7,561 bases of DNA from Methyloceanibacter sp. (GCA_016649675.1 JAENXG010000120.1:1-7561), one strand, 5' to 3'. Shown: positions 1 through 6,107, counted from the first letter of the stretch. The notes: generated by a model not told the origin, from the sequence alone. A program made the numbers and translations.

Positions 1-215
1 CCGAGGCGGCCGGCACCGGCAAGCCGGTCTATGTGCAGCGCCTGAAAGGCAACTCGCGCCGGCTTGCCCGCTTCCACACCCTCATGCAGGAGCGCGGCGC
101 CACCCGCCCCTTCCAAGGCAAACTCGAGGCCTGGACCTACGCGCCCATCAACGACACCGAGGTCGTCGCCTCTGCCATCAGGCGGGCGCTTGGCCTTGAA
201 AAGGGCCGGTCTTGA
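1..215 (+). CDS. C-terminal end of an ELM1-like (COG3660) protein, partial
   Basis: Only the last 70 residues are visible; the frame is open from the left edge (first full codon at 3) to TGA at 213-215. The tail contains GKPVYV, then RLARFHTLMQERGATRPF and LEAWTYAPINDTEVVASAI. This matches my recollection of the C-terminus of bacterial proteins annotated as mitochondrial fission ELM1 family, putative glycosyltransferase-like proteins of unknown substrate. The gene is cut by the window, so no catalytic region can be checked. It lies on the same strand as trxB with a 108-nt gap containing a hairpin (242-266). From memory, this family is often found next to trxB in alphaproteobacteria, which supports the call. 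The reading frame is secure, the family name only moderately so. Confidence 0.62.
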   Translation, partial: EAAGTGKPVYVQRLKGNSRRLARFHTLMQERGATRPFQGKLEAWTYAPINDTEVVASAIRRALGLEKGRS

Positions 216-241
216 AACCAAAGCCTAAATTGCCCGGTCAC

Positions 242-266
242 CAAGCCGTGCACGCCGCATGGCTTG
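242..266. repeat. 10-bp stem-loop between the ELM1-like gene and trxB
   Basis: CAAGCCGTGC (242-251) pairs with GCATGGCTTG (257-266) across a 5-nt loop. The only imperfection is one G-U pair, on the plus strand. No T-run follows, so it is not a classical intrinsic terminator. It may mark the end of the upstream transcript or sit in the trxB leader. Confidence 0.45.
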
Positions 267-323
267 CACGCGGGCGCCGGTGCGCTTACCTCTCACCAAC
301 CTTCCCGCTCTAAGAGGCAACCC

Positions 324-1286
324 ATGGCCACGCGCCACGCCAAGGTCATCATCATCGGCTCAGGCCCCGCCGGCTATACGGCAGGCATCTATGCCGCGCG
401 CGCCATGCTGAAGCCGCTCCTCATCGAGGGCGTCAATGCCGGCGGCCAGATGACCACCACCACCGACGTCGAGAACTATCCGGGCTTCGCCGACGTGATC
501 CAAGGCCCGTGGCTGATGGAGCAGATGCGGCTCCAAACCGAGCATGTCGGCACCGAGATCATCCGCGACCATATCGTCGAGGTCGACCTCAAGCGGCAGC
601 CCTTCTGGCTCAAAGGCGATAGCCACACCGAATACACCGCCGACGCGCTCATCATCGCCACCGGCGCGCAAGCGCGCTGGCTCGGGCTTCCGTCCGAAGA
701 GCGCTTCAAGGGCTATGGCGTTTCGGCCTGCGCCACCTGCGACGGCTTCTTCTACCGCGGCAAGAACATCATCGTCGTCGGCGGCGGTAACACCGCGGTC
801 GAGGAGGCGCTGTACCTCGCCAATATCGCGAGCCAGGTGCTGCTCGTGCATCGGAGAGGCGTGCTCCGCTCCGAGAAGATCCTGCAAGAGCGCCTGTTCG
901 CCAACAAGAAAATCGAAATGATGTGGAACACCGAGCTCGACGAGGTCACGGGCCACGACCATCCGCTTTCCGTCACCGGCGCCAAGCTTAAGAGCACGCT
1001 GACCGGCGAGACCGTCAGCCTCCCGATCGACGGCATCTTCATCGCCATCGGCCACACCCCGCAGAGCGACCTGTTCAAGGGCCAGCTGGCCATGAAGCCT
1101 TCCGGCTACATTATCACCAAGCCGCACTCGACGGCGACGAGCGTCCCCGGCGTCTATGCTGCTGGCGACGTTGCCGACGATGTCTATCGCCAGGCGGTGA
1201 CCGCCGCTGGCCTCGGCTGCATGGCTGCGCTCGAGGCCGAGAAGCATCTCGCCGGCCTCGATGCCCTGCACCAGGCCGCGGAGTAA
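324..1286 (+). CDS. trxB: Thioredoxin-disulfide reductase
   Basis: This is a cytoplasmic FAD enzyme that passes electrons from NADPH to thioredoxin. The 320-residue product is the usual bacterial length. Visible motifs: FAD-binding GSGPAG at residues 12-17; the redox-active pair CATC with C136 and C139; the NADPH-binding GGGNTA at 153-158; HRR at 176-178 with a further Arg nearby, typical for binding the NADPH 2'-phosphate; and the second FAD motif AAGDV at 279-283. The ATG at 324 is chosen because AGAGG lies at 313-317 and the product then starts just before the first beta strand (KVIIIGSG). An in-frame upstream start at 264 would add 20 unconserved residues and overlap a hairpin. All key residues are intact. 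It is probably transcribed on its own or with the upstream ELM1-like gene. Confidence 0.97.
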   Translation: MATRHAKVIIIGSGPAGYTAGIYAARAMLKPLLIEGVNAGGQMTTTTDVENYPGFADVIQGPWLMEQMRLQTEHVGTEIIRDHIVEVDLKRQPFWLKGDSHTEYTADALIIATGAQARWLGLPSEERFKGYGVSACATCDGFFYRGKNIIVVGGGNTAVEEALYLANIASQVLLVHRRGVLRSEKILQERLFANKKIEMMWNTELDEVTGHDHPLSVTGAKLKSTLTGETVSLPIDGIFIAIGHTPQSDLFKGQLAMKPSGYIITKPHSTATSVPGVYAAGDVADDVYRQAVTAAGLGCMAALEAEKHLAGLDALHQAAE

Positions 1287-1312
1287 CCACATCCGCTACG
1301 CTGTTCGGCGGA

Positions 1313-1370
1313 GCGACTTCCGGGTCGCCAAGGTCTAACGTGATGCGTTAGCCTAAGCCGTGGCTAGGCT
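1313..1370. repeat. Cluster of three small hairpins between trxB and ppk2
   Basis: Three inverted repeats are packed in the gap: GCGAC/GTCGC (1313-1317 with 1324-1328), CTAACG/CGTTAG (1335-1340 with 1346-1351), and AGCCT(A)AGCC with GGCTAGGCT (1350-1370, one bulged A and a very tight loop). The last two overlap by two bases, so they cannot both form fully. There is no T-run. The last ends six bases before the ppk2 ribosome binding site. Confidence 0.35.
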
Positions 1371-1386
1371 TGTCCGAGGCGGTACG

Positions 1387-2265
1387 ATGCTCCTATCCGA
1401 TATCATCAAGCGCTATCGCGTTCGCAAAGGCGGCGACTTCCGGCTCGCCGATATCGATCCGGCCGACCGATGCGGGCTCGACGTCGACAAGGCCGAGGGC
1501 AAGGCGCTGCTCGCTGAAGGCGTCAAGCGGCTGTCCTCTTTGCAGGAGCGGCTCTATGCCGACCACACTTACGCGATCCTCGTCATCCTTCAGGGACTGG
1601 ACGCGGCGGGAAAGGACAGCGTCATCAAGCACGTGATGTCGGGCGTCAACCCGCAAGGCTGCGACGTACACTCCTTCAAGGCGCCGAGCCAGCTCGAGCT
1701 CGATCACGATTTCCTCTGGCGTGCCACGGTGGCGCTGCCCCGGCGCGGGCATATCGGCATCTTCAACCGCTCCTATTACGAAGAGGTGCTGGTGGTGCGC
1801 GTGCATCCGGAAGTGCTCGCGCGCCAAAGCCTGCCGCCCAAGCTTGTCACCAAGGACATCTGGCAAGAGCGGTTCGAAGATATCAACGCCTTCGAGCGCC
1901 ATCTCGCCCGTAACGGGATCGTGCCGATCAAGTTCTTCCTGCACGTCTCCAAGGAGGAGCAGCAGAAGCGACTGCTCGCACGCATCGACGATCCGGCCAA
2001 GCAGTGGAAGTTTAACGCAGGCGACGTGGGCGAGCGAAAACTCTGGGACCAATTCATGGGAGCCTATGACGAGTTGATCCGCGCCACCGCGACCAAGGAC
2101 GCGCCATGGTACGTCGTCCCCGCCGATAATAAATGGTTCACCCGCCTGGTTGTCGCCGCTGCCATCGTCGAGCAGCTGGAGACGATCGATCCCAAGTTCC
2201 CCAAGCTCGACGAGGCCGCACTTCACGACCTGGAAGCGGTCCGCGCGGCGCTGACAGAAGCGTAA
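1387..2265 (+). CDS. ppk2: Polyphosphate kinase 2 family protein (class-III-like)
   Basis: PPK2 enzymes are P-loop kinases that move phosphate between inorganic polyphosphate and nucleotides, usually recharging AMP, ADP or GDP. The 292-residue product has the Walker A-type loop GLDAAGKD at 70-77, the conserved stretch HSFKAPSQLELDHDFLWR, the Walker B region FNRSYYEE starting at 126, and the lid motif DDPAKQWKF at 201-209. The GKD loop, the SFKAP motif and the lid resemble the PPK2_rel_1 (TIGR03709) or class III group. That assignment is from memory, and substrate preference cannot be read here. The ATG at 1387 is preferred because GAGG at 1376-1379 lies 7 nt upstream; a GTG at 1360 in the same frame falls inside a hairpin. 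ppa follows 32 nt after the stop on the same strand, so the two are probably cotranscribed. Confidence 0.93.
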   Translation: MLLSDIIKRYRVRKGGDFRLADIDPADRCGLDVDKAEGKALLAEGVKRLSSLQERLYADHTYAILVILQGLDAAGKDSVIKHVMSGVNPQGCDVHSFKAPSQLELDHDFLWRATVALPRRGHIGIFNRSYYEEVLVVRVHPEVLARQSLPPKLVTKDIWQERFEDINAFERHLARNGIVPIKFFLHVSKEEQQKRLLARIDDPAKQWKFNAGDVGERKLWDQFMGAYDELIRATATKDAPWYVVPADNKWFTRLVVAAAIVEQLETIDPKFPKLDEAALHDLEAVRAALTEA

Positions 2266-2297
2266 GGCGAGCGCTCGCATTCAAGGACCACGGAACC

Positions 2298-2828
2298 ATG
2301 GATCTCTCCCACATTCCGGTTGGCGAAAATCCACCGCACGAGGTGAATGTCGTCATCGAAATCCCCCAAGGCGGCGCGCCGGTCAAATACGAGGTCGACA
2401 AGCTGTCCGGGGCCATGTTTGTCGACCGTTTTCTGCACACGGCCATGTTCTATCCGGCCAATTACGGCTTCATCCCGCATACGCTGTCCGAGGACGGCGA
2501 TCCGCTCGATTGCATGGTGATCGCGCCGACGCCAGTGGCAACGGGGGCGGTCGTGCGCGCGCGGCCGATCGGTGCGCTGCTGATGGAGGATGAGAAGGGC
2601 GTCGACGAGAAGATCATCGCCGTGCCCACCGACAAGCTGCATCCCTACTACAAGCGGGTGGCGAGCTATCGCGACCTGCCGGAGATCCTGGTCGAGCAGA
2701 TCGGGCACTTTTTCCAGCACTACAAGGATCTCGAAAAGGGCAAATGGGTGAAGGTGCTGCGCTGGGTGGAACCCGCCGAGGCCATCGACCTCATCCGCGC
2801 CGGCATCGAGCGAGCGAAGCATGACTGA
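2298..2828 (+). CDS. ppa: Inorganic pyrophosphatase (family I)
   Basis: This soluble enzyme hydrolyses pyrophosphate to two phosphates, pulling biosynthetic reactions forward. The 176-residue product matches the E. coli-type enzyme in length. The family signature DGDPLDC is present, with metal-binding Asp66, Asp68 and Asp71. Asp98, Asp103 and Lys105 in MEDEKGVDEK match E. coli Asp97, Asp102 and Lys104 with a shift of one. Other conserved pieces are YEVDK near the N-terminus, the FYPANYGFIPHT strand and HFFQHYKDLE. The ATG at 2298 is chosen because AAGGA lies at 2283-2287 and the start MDLSHIPVG is typical of the family; a longer upstream reading runs into ppk2 in another frame. The gene sits between ppk2 and the nuclease, overlapping the latter by 8 nt. 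Confidence 0.97.
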   Translation: MDLSHIPVGENPPHEVNVVIEIPQGGAPVKYEVDKLSGAMFVDRFLHTAMFYPANYGFIPHTLSEDGDPLDCMVIAPTPVATGAVVRARPIGALLMEDEKGVDEKIIAVPTDKLHPYYKRVASYRDLPEILVEQIGHFFQHYKDLEKGKWVKVLRWVEPAEAIDLIRAGIERAKHD

Positions 2829-3402
2829 CAGCGACAAGCCGGGGACCGCAGGAGACGAGCCATCCTCCAAGACGCTTGCCCAACAGCTCGGCAAGCTCGC
2901 CGCCCTGCTGATCCTGGTGATCCTCGCGGTGCTGATCGAGCGCTATTGCAGCGTCAAGGAGCCGCCCTTTGGACCGGGCGCCAAGATCGTCTCCATCGAC
3001 GGCGACTCGCTAAGGGTGGGCGACGGCTCCGAATACCGCATCTTCGGCATCGATGCGCCCGAGCTGCACCAGACCTGCAAAGAGGCGAACGGCAAGGCCT
3101 GGGCCTGCGGCCGCGCGGCGAAAGCGCGGCTGACCACGCTCATCAAGGGCGGCAATGTCGCTTGCGCGGCGCATGACAAGGACCGGTTCGGCCGCACCGT
3201 GGCGGTGTGCAGCGCCCAAGGCGTGCCAGACCTTGGAGAAGCGATGGTGCGCCAAGGCTACGCCATCGATCTCGGCGGCGCGGCCGGCAATCCCTATCAC
3301 GACGCCGAAGCCGCAGCGCAGGCCGCCAAGGCCGGCATCTGGCGGGGGCCCTTCGACCGGCCGTCAGACTGGCGCCAAGCCCATCCGCGCGACGCGGATT
3401 GA
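2821..3402 (+). CDS. Membrane-anchored thermonuclease (SNase-like) family protein
   Basis: A 193-residue protein with one hydrophobic segment at about residues 24-39 (rich in Leu, Ile, Ala, Val) after a hydrophilic N-terminus. This suggests a single membrane anchor with the nuclease domain outside the cytoplasm. The SNase-like domain spans roughly 53-185. Residues equivalent to the staphylococcal nuclease active site are all present: DGD at 60-62 (Asp62), Arg73, Asp78 and Glu81 in GIDAPE, and Arg125 in DRFGR. The late motif GYAIDL and the AAKAGIW ending are also typical. Cysteines at 86, 96, 115 and 130 could form disulfides. The start ATG overlaps the end of ppa by 8 nt, which implies translational coupling, although no strong ribosome binding site is seen. 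A link between the nuclease and phosphate scavenging is inference only. Confidence 0.9.
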   Translation: MTDSDKPGTAGDEPSSKTLAQQLGKLAALLILVILAVLIERYCSVKEPPFGPGAKIVSIDGDSLRVGDGSEYRIFGIDAPELHQTCKEANGKAWACGRAAKARLTTLIKGGNVACAAHDKDRFGRTVAVCSAQGVPDLGEAMVRQGYAIDLGGAAGNPYHDAEAAAQAAKAGIWRGPFDRPSDWRQAHPRDAD

Positions 3403-3444
3403 ACTGGCAGGCCTCCCCCGCATTAGCCCGGACTACGCGCGCCT

Positions 3445-5247
3445 CTAAAAGCCGAACAGGGCGCGGGTAAAGTCGTTGTCCAGGGCTTCACGCCGACGCG
3501 GCTGCTTGCCGCCGCGCGGGTTCCACGGCTGGCCTGCCACCACCTCGCTGTCAGTTTGCGCCGGGGTATCGTAGATCATGGCTTTCCCGCTCAGCGCTGC
3601 AGCCATCCTGGCATCGTGGCCGTAGATATCGTTGAAGGTCGAGATCGAGCCGTCATCGTTCACCTTGAGGGTGAAATAGGTGATGTAGACCGGGATATGC
3701 GTCTTCAGTGCGATGTGATTGTCCTCGCCGTCCAGCGCCGAGCTGATCTGCGCCTGTGACCAGCCCTGATCGTGGTGCAGCAGGAGCAACGCCAGCTCCT
3801 GGGGATTCTGCACCCGCATGCAACCATGACTCTCGGCGCGTACCGCCTGCGCGAATAGGTTCTTCTGCGTGGTGTCGTGCATGTAGACGTCGTGCTTGTT
3901 GGGGAACACGAATTTCACCGTGCCGAGAACGTTGTCGGGTCCGGGCGGCTGGTACAGCTCGTAATTGCGGATATCGACCCTGCCCCAATCGATCGTCTCG
4001 GGATCGATTTCACGGCCGCTCGCCCCGCGGATATGCAAATTGTGACGGGCGAGGACCGACGTGTCCCATCCGCCGCCGAAGAAGCCCCCTCCTTGCTGCA
4101 GATAGGGCGCGATCTCCTGCATCTTGATCGAGTTCGGCACGTTCCAATAGGGATTGAAGACGATCTCCTCCATCTCGTCGGAGAAGACCGGAGTCTGCTT
4201 GTCGGGCTTGCCGGTCACGACGCGGGTGGAGTGGATTGTCTTGTCGTCCTCGACCACGCGTAGCATGAACTCAGGGATATTGACCGTCACGTAATAGGGC
4301 CCGAGGTCGTGGGGCAGCCAGCGCCAGCGCTCCATGTTGAGTATAAGGGCCTGGACCTTCGCCTGGCCTCCCGGCTGGCGCGGCTGGGACTGCTCCTGGG
4401 TGTTGAGCATCCGCCGCGTGCCGGCGCCCACCAGTCCGTCGGGAGCCGCACCATGGGCCAGCTGGAACTGCCGCACGGCATCAAAGAGGTCCTTGTCGAA
4501 GATCTTCTCGTTGGCGCCCGGCGCTGCGGGAACCTCGAGCCGCTTCCTGAGAAGCGCCACCTGCTCGTCCTCGACGCCGAGCTTGAGAACCGGCCCGTCG
4601 GGAATCGTGACCACGTCGGGCTTGGCGGGCTCGGTCGATTTGCCGCCGCCGCGGATCTCAAGCAGCTTCTGGCGGAGCGCCTCGAATTGCGGCTGGTCGG
4701 GCTGGAAGCTGCGCAAATAGGCGGCCGGGTCGGCGCGGATGGCGATCGATCCCATGACCTCCGAAGGGTCGGGCAAAGCGAGCGTGGGATCGAGATTTTC
4801 GCTCAAGCGCTGCGGATCGATGCGGCCGCCCCTGGCGTCGTTGGCGTAATCGAGCACGGCATAGCTGATCTTGATCTCGGCGTCGGCGAGCCAGTCTTTC
4901 GCCTTGGCATCGGCGGCGTTGAAGCCGTCGGCCTTGGGCAGCGCGTAGTCTGAGGCGCGCAGCCCGTAGTCGTCGGCCTTGCCAATCTCGGCCATAACCG
5001 CCTTGCCCCGCTCATTGACGCCCTTCTCATCGACCCAGAGCAGCGGCTGGTCGGGCACCGAATAATATTCCACGAGAGCGCCCTGCTCGGCCTTGCGGGC
5101 GTTGGACTTAGGCGAAAGCTTGCCTTCGATGGCGATCCGCACCGCTTCGGTCGGCGTGATCAGCGTGGCTGGCCCATCGGGCTCGGCCGCGAATGCGGGC
5201 AGACTGAATGATGCCGCAAGTATCAGTCCCAATAGGATGGGCCTCAT
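3445..5247 (-). CDS. YcbB/LdtD-type L,D-transpeptidase, periplasmic
   Basis: This enzyme family forms 3-3 cross-links in peptidoglycan. The 600-residue precursor is close to E. coli YcbB (615). Order of parts: signal peptide MRPILLGLILAASFSLPAFA (1-20); a scaffold domain at about 60-200 (motifs LLWVDEKG, DDYGLRASDY, DARGGRIDP); a PG_binding_1 domain at about 222-280 (AVRQFQLAHG, PDGLVGAGTRRMLN); and a YkuD catalytic domain at about 317-490. His457 and Ser473-His474-Gly475-Cys476 form the active site, with Cys476 the nucleophile. The tail keeps the family motif PVYITYFTLKV and NDIYGHDA. The start at 5247 is chosen because AGGGAG at 5253-5258 precedes it and gives a clean signal peptide; an in-frame ATG at 5295 adds 16 residues with a weaker site. 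It converges on the nuclease gene with a 42-nt gap in which I see no clear terminator. A structured region lies upstream (5356-5521). Confidence 0.95.
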   Translation of the reverse strand: MRPILLGLILAASFSLPAFAAEPDGPATLITPTEAVRIAIEGKLSPKSNARKAEQGALVEYYSVPDQPLLWVDEKGVNERGKAVMAEIGKADDYGLRASDYALPKADGFNAADAKAKDWLADAEIKISYAVLDYANDARGGRIDPQRLSENLDPTLALPDPSEVMGSIAIRADPAAYLRSFQPDQPQFEALRQKLLEIRGGGKSTEPAKPDVVTIPDGPVLKLGVEDEQVALLRKRLEVPAAPGANEKIFDKDLFDAVRQFQLAHGAAPDGLVGAGTRRMLNTQEQSQPRQPGGQAKVQALILNMERWRWLPHDLGPYYVTVNIPEFMLRVVEDDKTIHSTRVVTGKPDKQTPVFSDEMEEIVFNPYWNVPNSIKMQEIAPYLQQGGGFFGGGWDTSVLARHNLHIRGASGREIDPETIDWGRVDIRNYELYQPPGPDNVLGTVKFVFPNKHDVYMHDTTQKNLFAQAVRAESHGCMRVQNPQELALLLLHHDQGWSQAQISSALDGEDNHIALKTHIPVYITYFTLKVNDDGSISTFNDIYGHDARMAAALSGKAMIYDTPAQTDSEVVAGQPWNPRGGKQPRRREALDNDFTRALFGF

Positions 5248-5355
5248 CGTCTGCTCCCTGAATCCGCCGTGGACGGGGTGGAGTTTGGCGGACATTTGCT
5301 CTGTTTAAAACCCAAAACCGCTCAAATTTTGTCGGTGGCCAGGCCGGCGAACCCG

Positions 5356-5399
5356 AAAAACCTTGGGGATAAGCCGGTTCGGTACGGCTCTCCGCAAGG
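5356..5399 (-). terminator. Terminator-like hairpin with U-run
   Basis: On the minus strand CCTTG (5399-5395) pairs with CAAGG (5365-5361). Inside are a C-C mismatch, GGA/TCC, a bulged A, one G-U pair and AGCCG/CGGCT, closed by an 8-nt loop. TTTTT follows at 5360-5356. About 14 pairs plus U5 fit an intrinsic terminator, though the basal stem is short. It ends 108 nt before the chosen transpeptidase start, so it could terminate a small RNA or act as an attenuator. Confidence 0.45.
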
Positions 5400-5446
5400 G
5401 GCATGGCAATGCTTCCCGCCGGGCTAAAGGCCCGCGAGGTGAGGGG

Positions 5447-5521
5447 ATGGCGCGCCGAAAAGCGCAAACCTGTGGCTCCGCATCCGTTGCCGGATACGGC
5501 GGGCGCCTCTCGGCGCGCCAT
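5447..5521 (-). repeat. Long inverted repeat, GNRA-capped
   Basis: The outer arms ATGGCGCGCCGA (5447-5458) and TCGGCGCGCCAT (5510-5521) are perfectly complementary over 12 bases. The helix continues seven more pairs if two G-U pairs are allowed on the minus strand. The inner arms CCGCATCCG (5478-5486) and CGGATACGG (5491-5499) enclose TTGC, which is GCAA on the minus strand. A cruciform or palindromic repeat is the DNA-level alternative to an RNA. Confidence 0.75.
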
Positions 5522-5529
5522 GAGCGGCG

Positions 5530-5535
5530 ATTTTA
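5530..5535 (-). promoter_or_regulatory. Possible -10 box for the candidate small RNA
   Basis: The minus strand reads TAAAAT here, five of six matches to TATAAT, in a small AT island within very GC-rich sequence. A start 6-7 nt downstream would be at about 5523, directly before hairpin 1. No good -35 box is visible at normal spacing. Confidence 0.3.
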
Positions 5536-5564
5536 TCGACGCCGGGCCGCGCTGCCGTCCTTTG

Positions 5565-5608
5565 CCCCGTTGGGGTTCCTCTCTCCGCGATCTCGCCGAC
5601 GAGAGAGG
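5565..5608. repeat. Two adjacent short inverted repeats
   Basis: CCCC-GTT-GGGG at 5565-5575 is followed by CCTCTCTC (5578-5585) pairing perfectly with GAGAGAGG (5601-5608) across 15 nt. No associated gene or T-run is seen. Confidence 0.5.
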
Positions 5609-5673
5609 CGACAGTCAGCGTTTGGTGTGGACCTTACGGTCGTCAGCCAGCTCCTGGCAGGGCCTCATAATGG

Positions 5674-5703
5674 ACCCGGGCGGAGCCCCGGCGCCGCCCG
5701 GGT
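5674..5703. repeat. Perfect 10-bp GC-rich inverted repeat
   Basis: ACCCGGGCGG (5674-5683) is the exact reverse complement of CCGCCCGGGT (5694-5703), with a 10-nt loop. It directly abuts the next inverted repeat. No T-run follows on either strand, so it looks more like a REP-type palindrome than a terminator. Confidence 0.6.
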
Positions 5704-5725
5704 GCCGGCTTCACGTCAAGCCGGC
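5704..5725. repeat. Perfect 8-bp inverted repeat, tandem with the previous
   Basis: GCCGGCTT (5704-5711) pairs exactly with AAGCCGGC (5718-5725) around CACGTC. It begins at the base after the 5674-5703 palindrome ends, giving a paired-hairpin arrangement. Confidence 0.6.
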
Positions 5726-5833
5726 CCGTAGGCGCCGCACCTCGCCCCGCATCACGACGCCTCGCGAAGCGCCCCTCGCGGACGAGGTGGGGAGCAGGAT
5801 AGAGGAGGTTTGGAGCGCGGGGATTAGTTGGGC

Positions 5834-6055
5834 TCAGCCGTCGCACAGCCCGATGAACTCCCACCGCATTTCGCGGCAGAGATAGCGCGCGTCGTCCTCG
5901 CTGTCGGCCTCGATAATGACGCGCACCGGTCCGTCCAGCGCGCAGAAGCGCACGCGGGAAGGCGTTCGGCGTCTCCGCACGCGGACGACGCCGACGGCGA
6001 GACGCGCGCGCCTGGGGGGCGTGACGATCCTTTGCGGGGTCGCAATCCTTGACAT
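5834..6055 (-). CDS. Small hypothetical protein, doubtful start
   Basis: A 73-residue reading frame of unknown function. The C-terminal half looks protein-like: CALDGPVRVIIEADSEDD followed by ARYLCREMRWEFIGLCDG has balanced composition, a plausible strand-helix-strand pattern and G/C-ending codons, while overlapping frames give Arg/Ser/Pro-rich products. The N-terminal half is very Arg-rich and unconvincing. The ATG at 6055 has no clear ribosome binding site; a GTG at 5953 would give a 39-residue protein, also without a site. It could therefore be a short real gene with a later start, or a fragment of a decayed one. It is divergent from the broken small gene at 6148. Confidence 0.38.
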   Translation of the reverse strand: MSRIATPQRIVTPPRRARLAVGVVRVRRRRTPSRVRFCALDGPVRVIIEADSEDDARYLCREMRWEFIGLCDG

Positions 6056-6078
6056 GGCTCAGTTCAACGCCCGCGTGC

Positions 6079-6107
6079 TTGACTACGTTCCTGTTCTGTT
6101 CTCAAAT
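6079..6107 (+). promoter_or_regulatory. Possible sigma-70-type promoter for the small gene at 6148
   Basis: TTGACT (6079-6084) is separated by 17 nt from TCAAAT (6102-6107). The first matches the -35 consensus at five of six positions, the second the -10 at four of six. It lies about 40 nt before the ATG at 6148, in a locally AT-richer stretch. Confidence 0.4.

Larger units (their letters stand above)
5356..5523 (-). ncRNA. Candidate structured small RNA or structured leader
   Basis: Read on the minus strand this interval has the layout of a free-standing small RNA of about 168 nt. A TAAAAT box (5535-5530) would place a transcript start near 5523. Hairpin 1 (5521-5447) has a continuous 19-bp outer helix (5521-5503 with 5465-5447), an internal loop, and a 9-bp inner helix (5499-5491 with 5486-5478) closed by the GNRA tetraloop GCAA. 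Its three imperfect positions are all G-U pairs on the minus strand but A-C mismatches on the plus strand, which points to minus-strand transcription. Hairpin 2 is CGGGC-CTTTA-GCCCG (5434-5420). Hairpin 3 (5399-5361) is followed by five T (5360-5356). I do not recognise it as tmRNA, RNase P, 6S, SRP RNA or a riboswitch. It could also be the leader of the transpeptidase gene or a dispersed repeat. Confidence 0.45.
5248..5833. other. Protein-free, hairpin-rich intergenic region
   Basis: No reading frame here looks like a protein: frames on both strands are Arg/Pro/Ser-rich and overlap each other. Positions 5302-5333 are AT-rich and probably form part of the transpeptidase promoter or leader, but I could not find a convincing -35/-10 pair. 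The rest is GC-rich and dense in inverted repeats, listed separately: 5361-5399, 5420-5434, 5447-5521, 5565-5575, 5578-5608, 5674-5703, 5704-5725 and a small one at 5774-5787 (CCTCG/CGAGG). Confidence 0.6.

Noticed and set aside
360..1292. Long minus-strand open frame (310 codons) opposite trxB
   Set aside because: Antisense shadow of trxB caused by high G/C third positions; no recognisable protein features, while trxB has all its motifs.
1393..2280. Long minus-strand open frame (295 codons) opposite ppk2
   Set aside because: Antisense shadow; the plus strand carries the full PPK2 motif set.
2223..2894. Minus-strand open frame opposite ppa
   Set aside because: Antisense shadow; spans parts of three plus-strand genes.
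4309..4953. Plus-strand open frame (214 codons) opposite the L,D-transpeptidase
   Set aside because: Antisense shadow; the minus strand has signal peptide, PG-binding domain and catalytic Cys.
5372..5389. GAGCCGTAC-like sequence recalling group II intron domain V
   Set aside because: The lower-stem motif is only partly matched, and the GNRA loop and rest of the domain are missing; it is better explained as part of the terminator-like hairpin.
5108..5521. Minus-strand open frame running from the hairpin region into the transpeptidase
   Set aside because: Out of frame with the transpeptidase and its start lies in the long inverted repeat; composition is not protein-like.
5447..5521. Possible tmRNA, RNase P, 6S or cobalamin riboswitch identity of the structured element
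   Set aside because: None of the sequence hallmarks I know (tag-peptide frame, RNase P core GAGGAAAGTCC, B12 box) are present.
5643..5864. Minus-strand 73-codon open frame
   Set aside because: Very Arg/Pro-rich and passes through two perfect palindromes.
5363..5885. Two overlapping plus-strand open frames (starting at 5363 and 5403)
   Set aside because: Arg/Ser/Pro-rich, no ribosome binding site, and they run through every hairpin; more likely non-coding.
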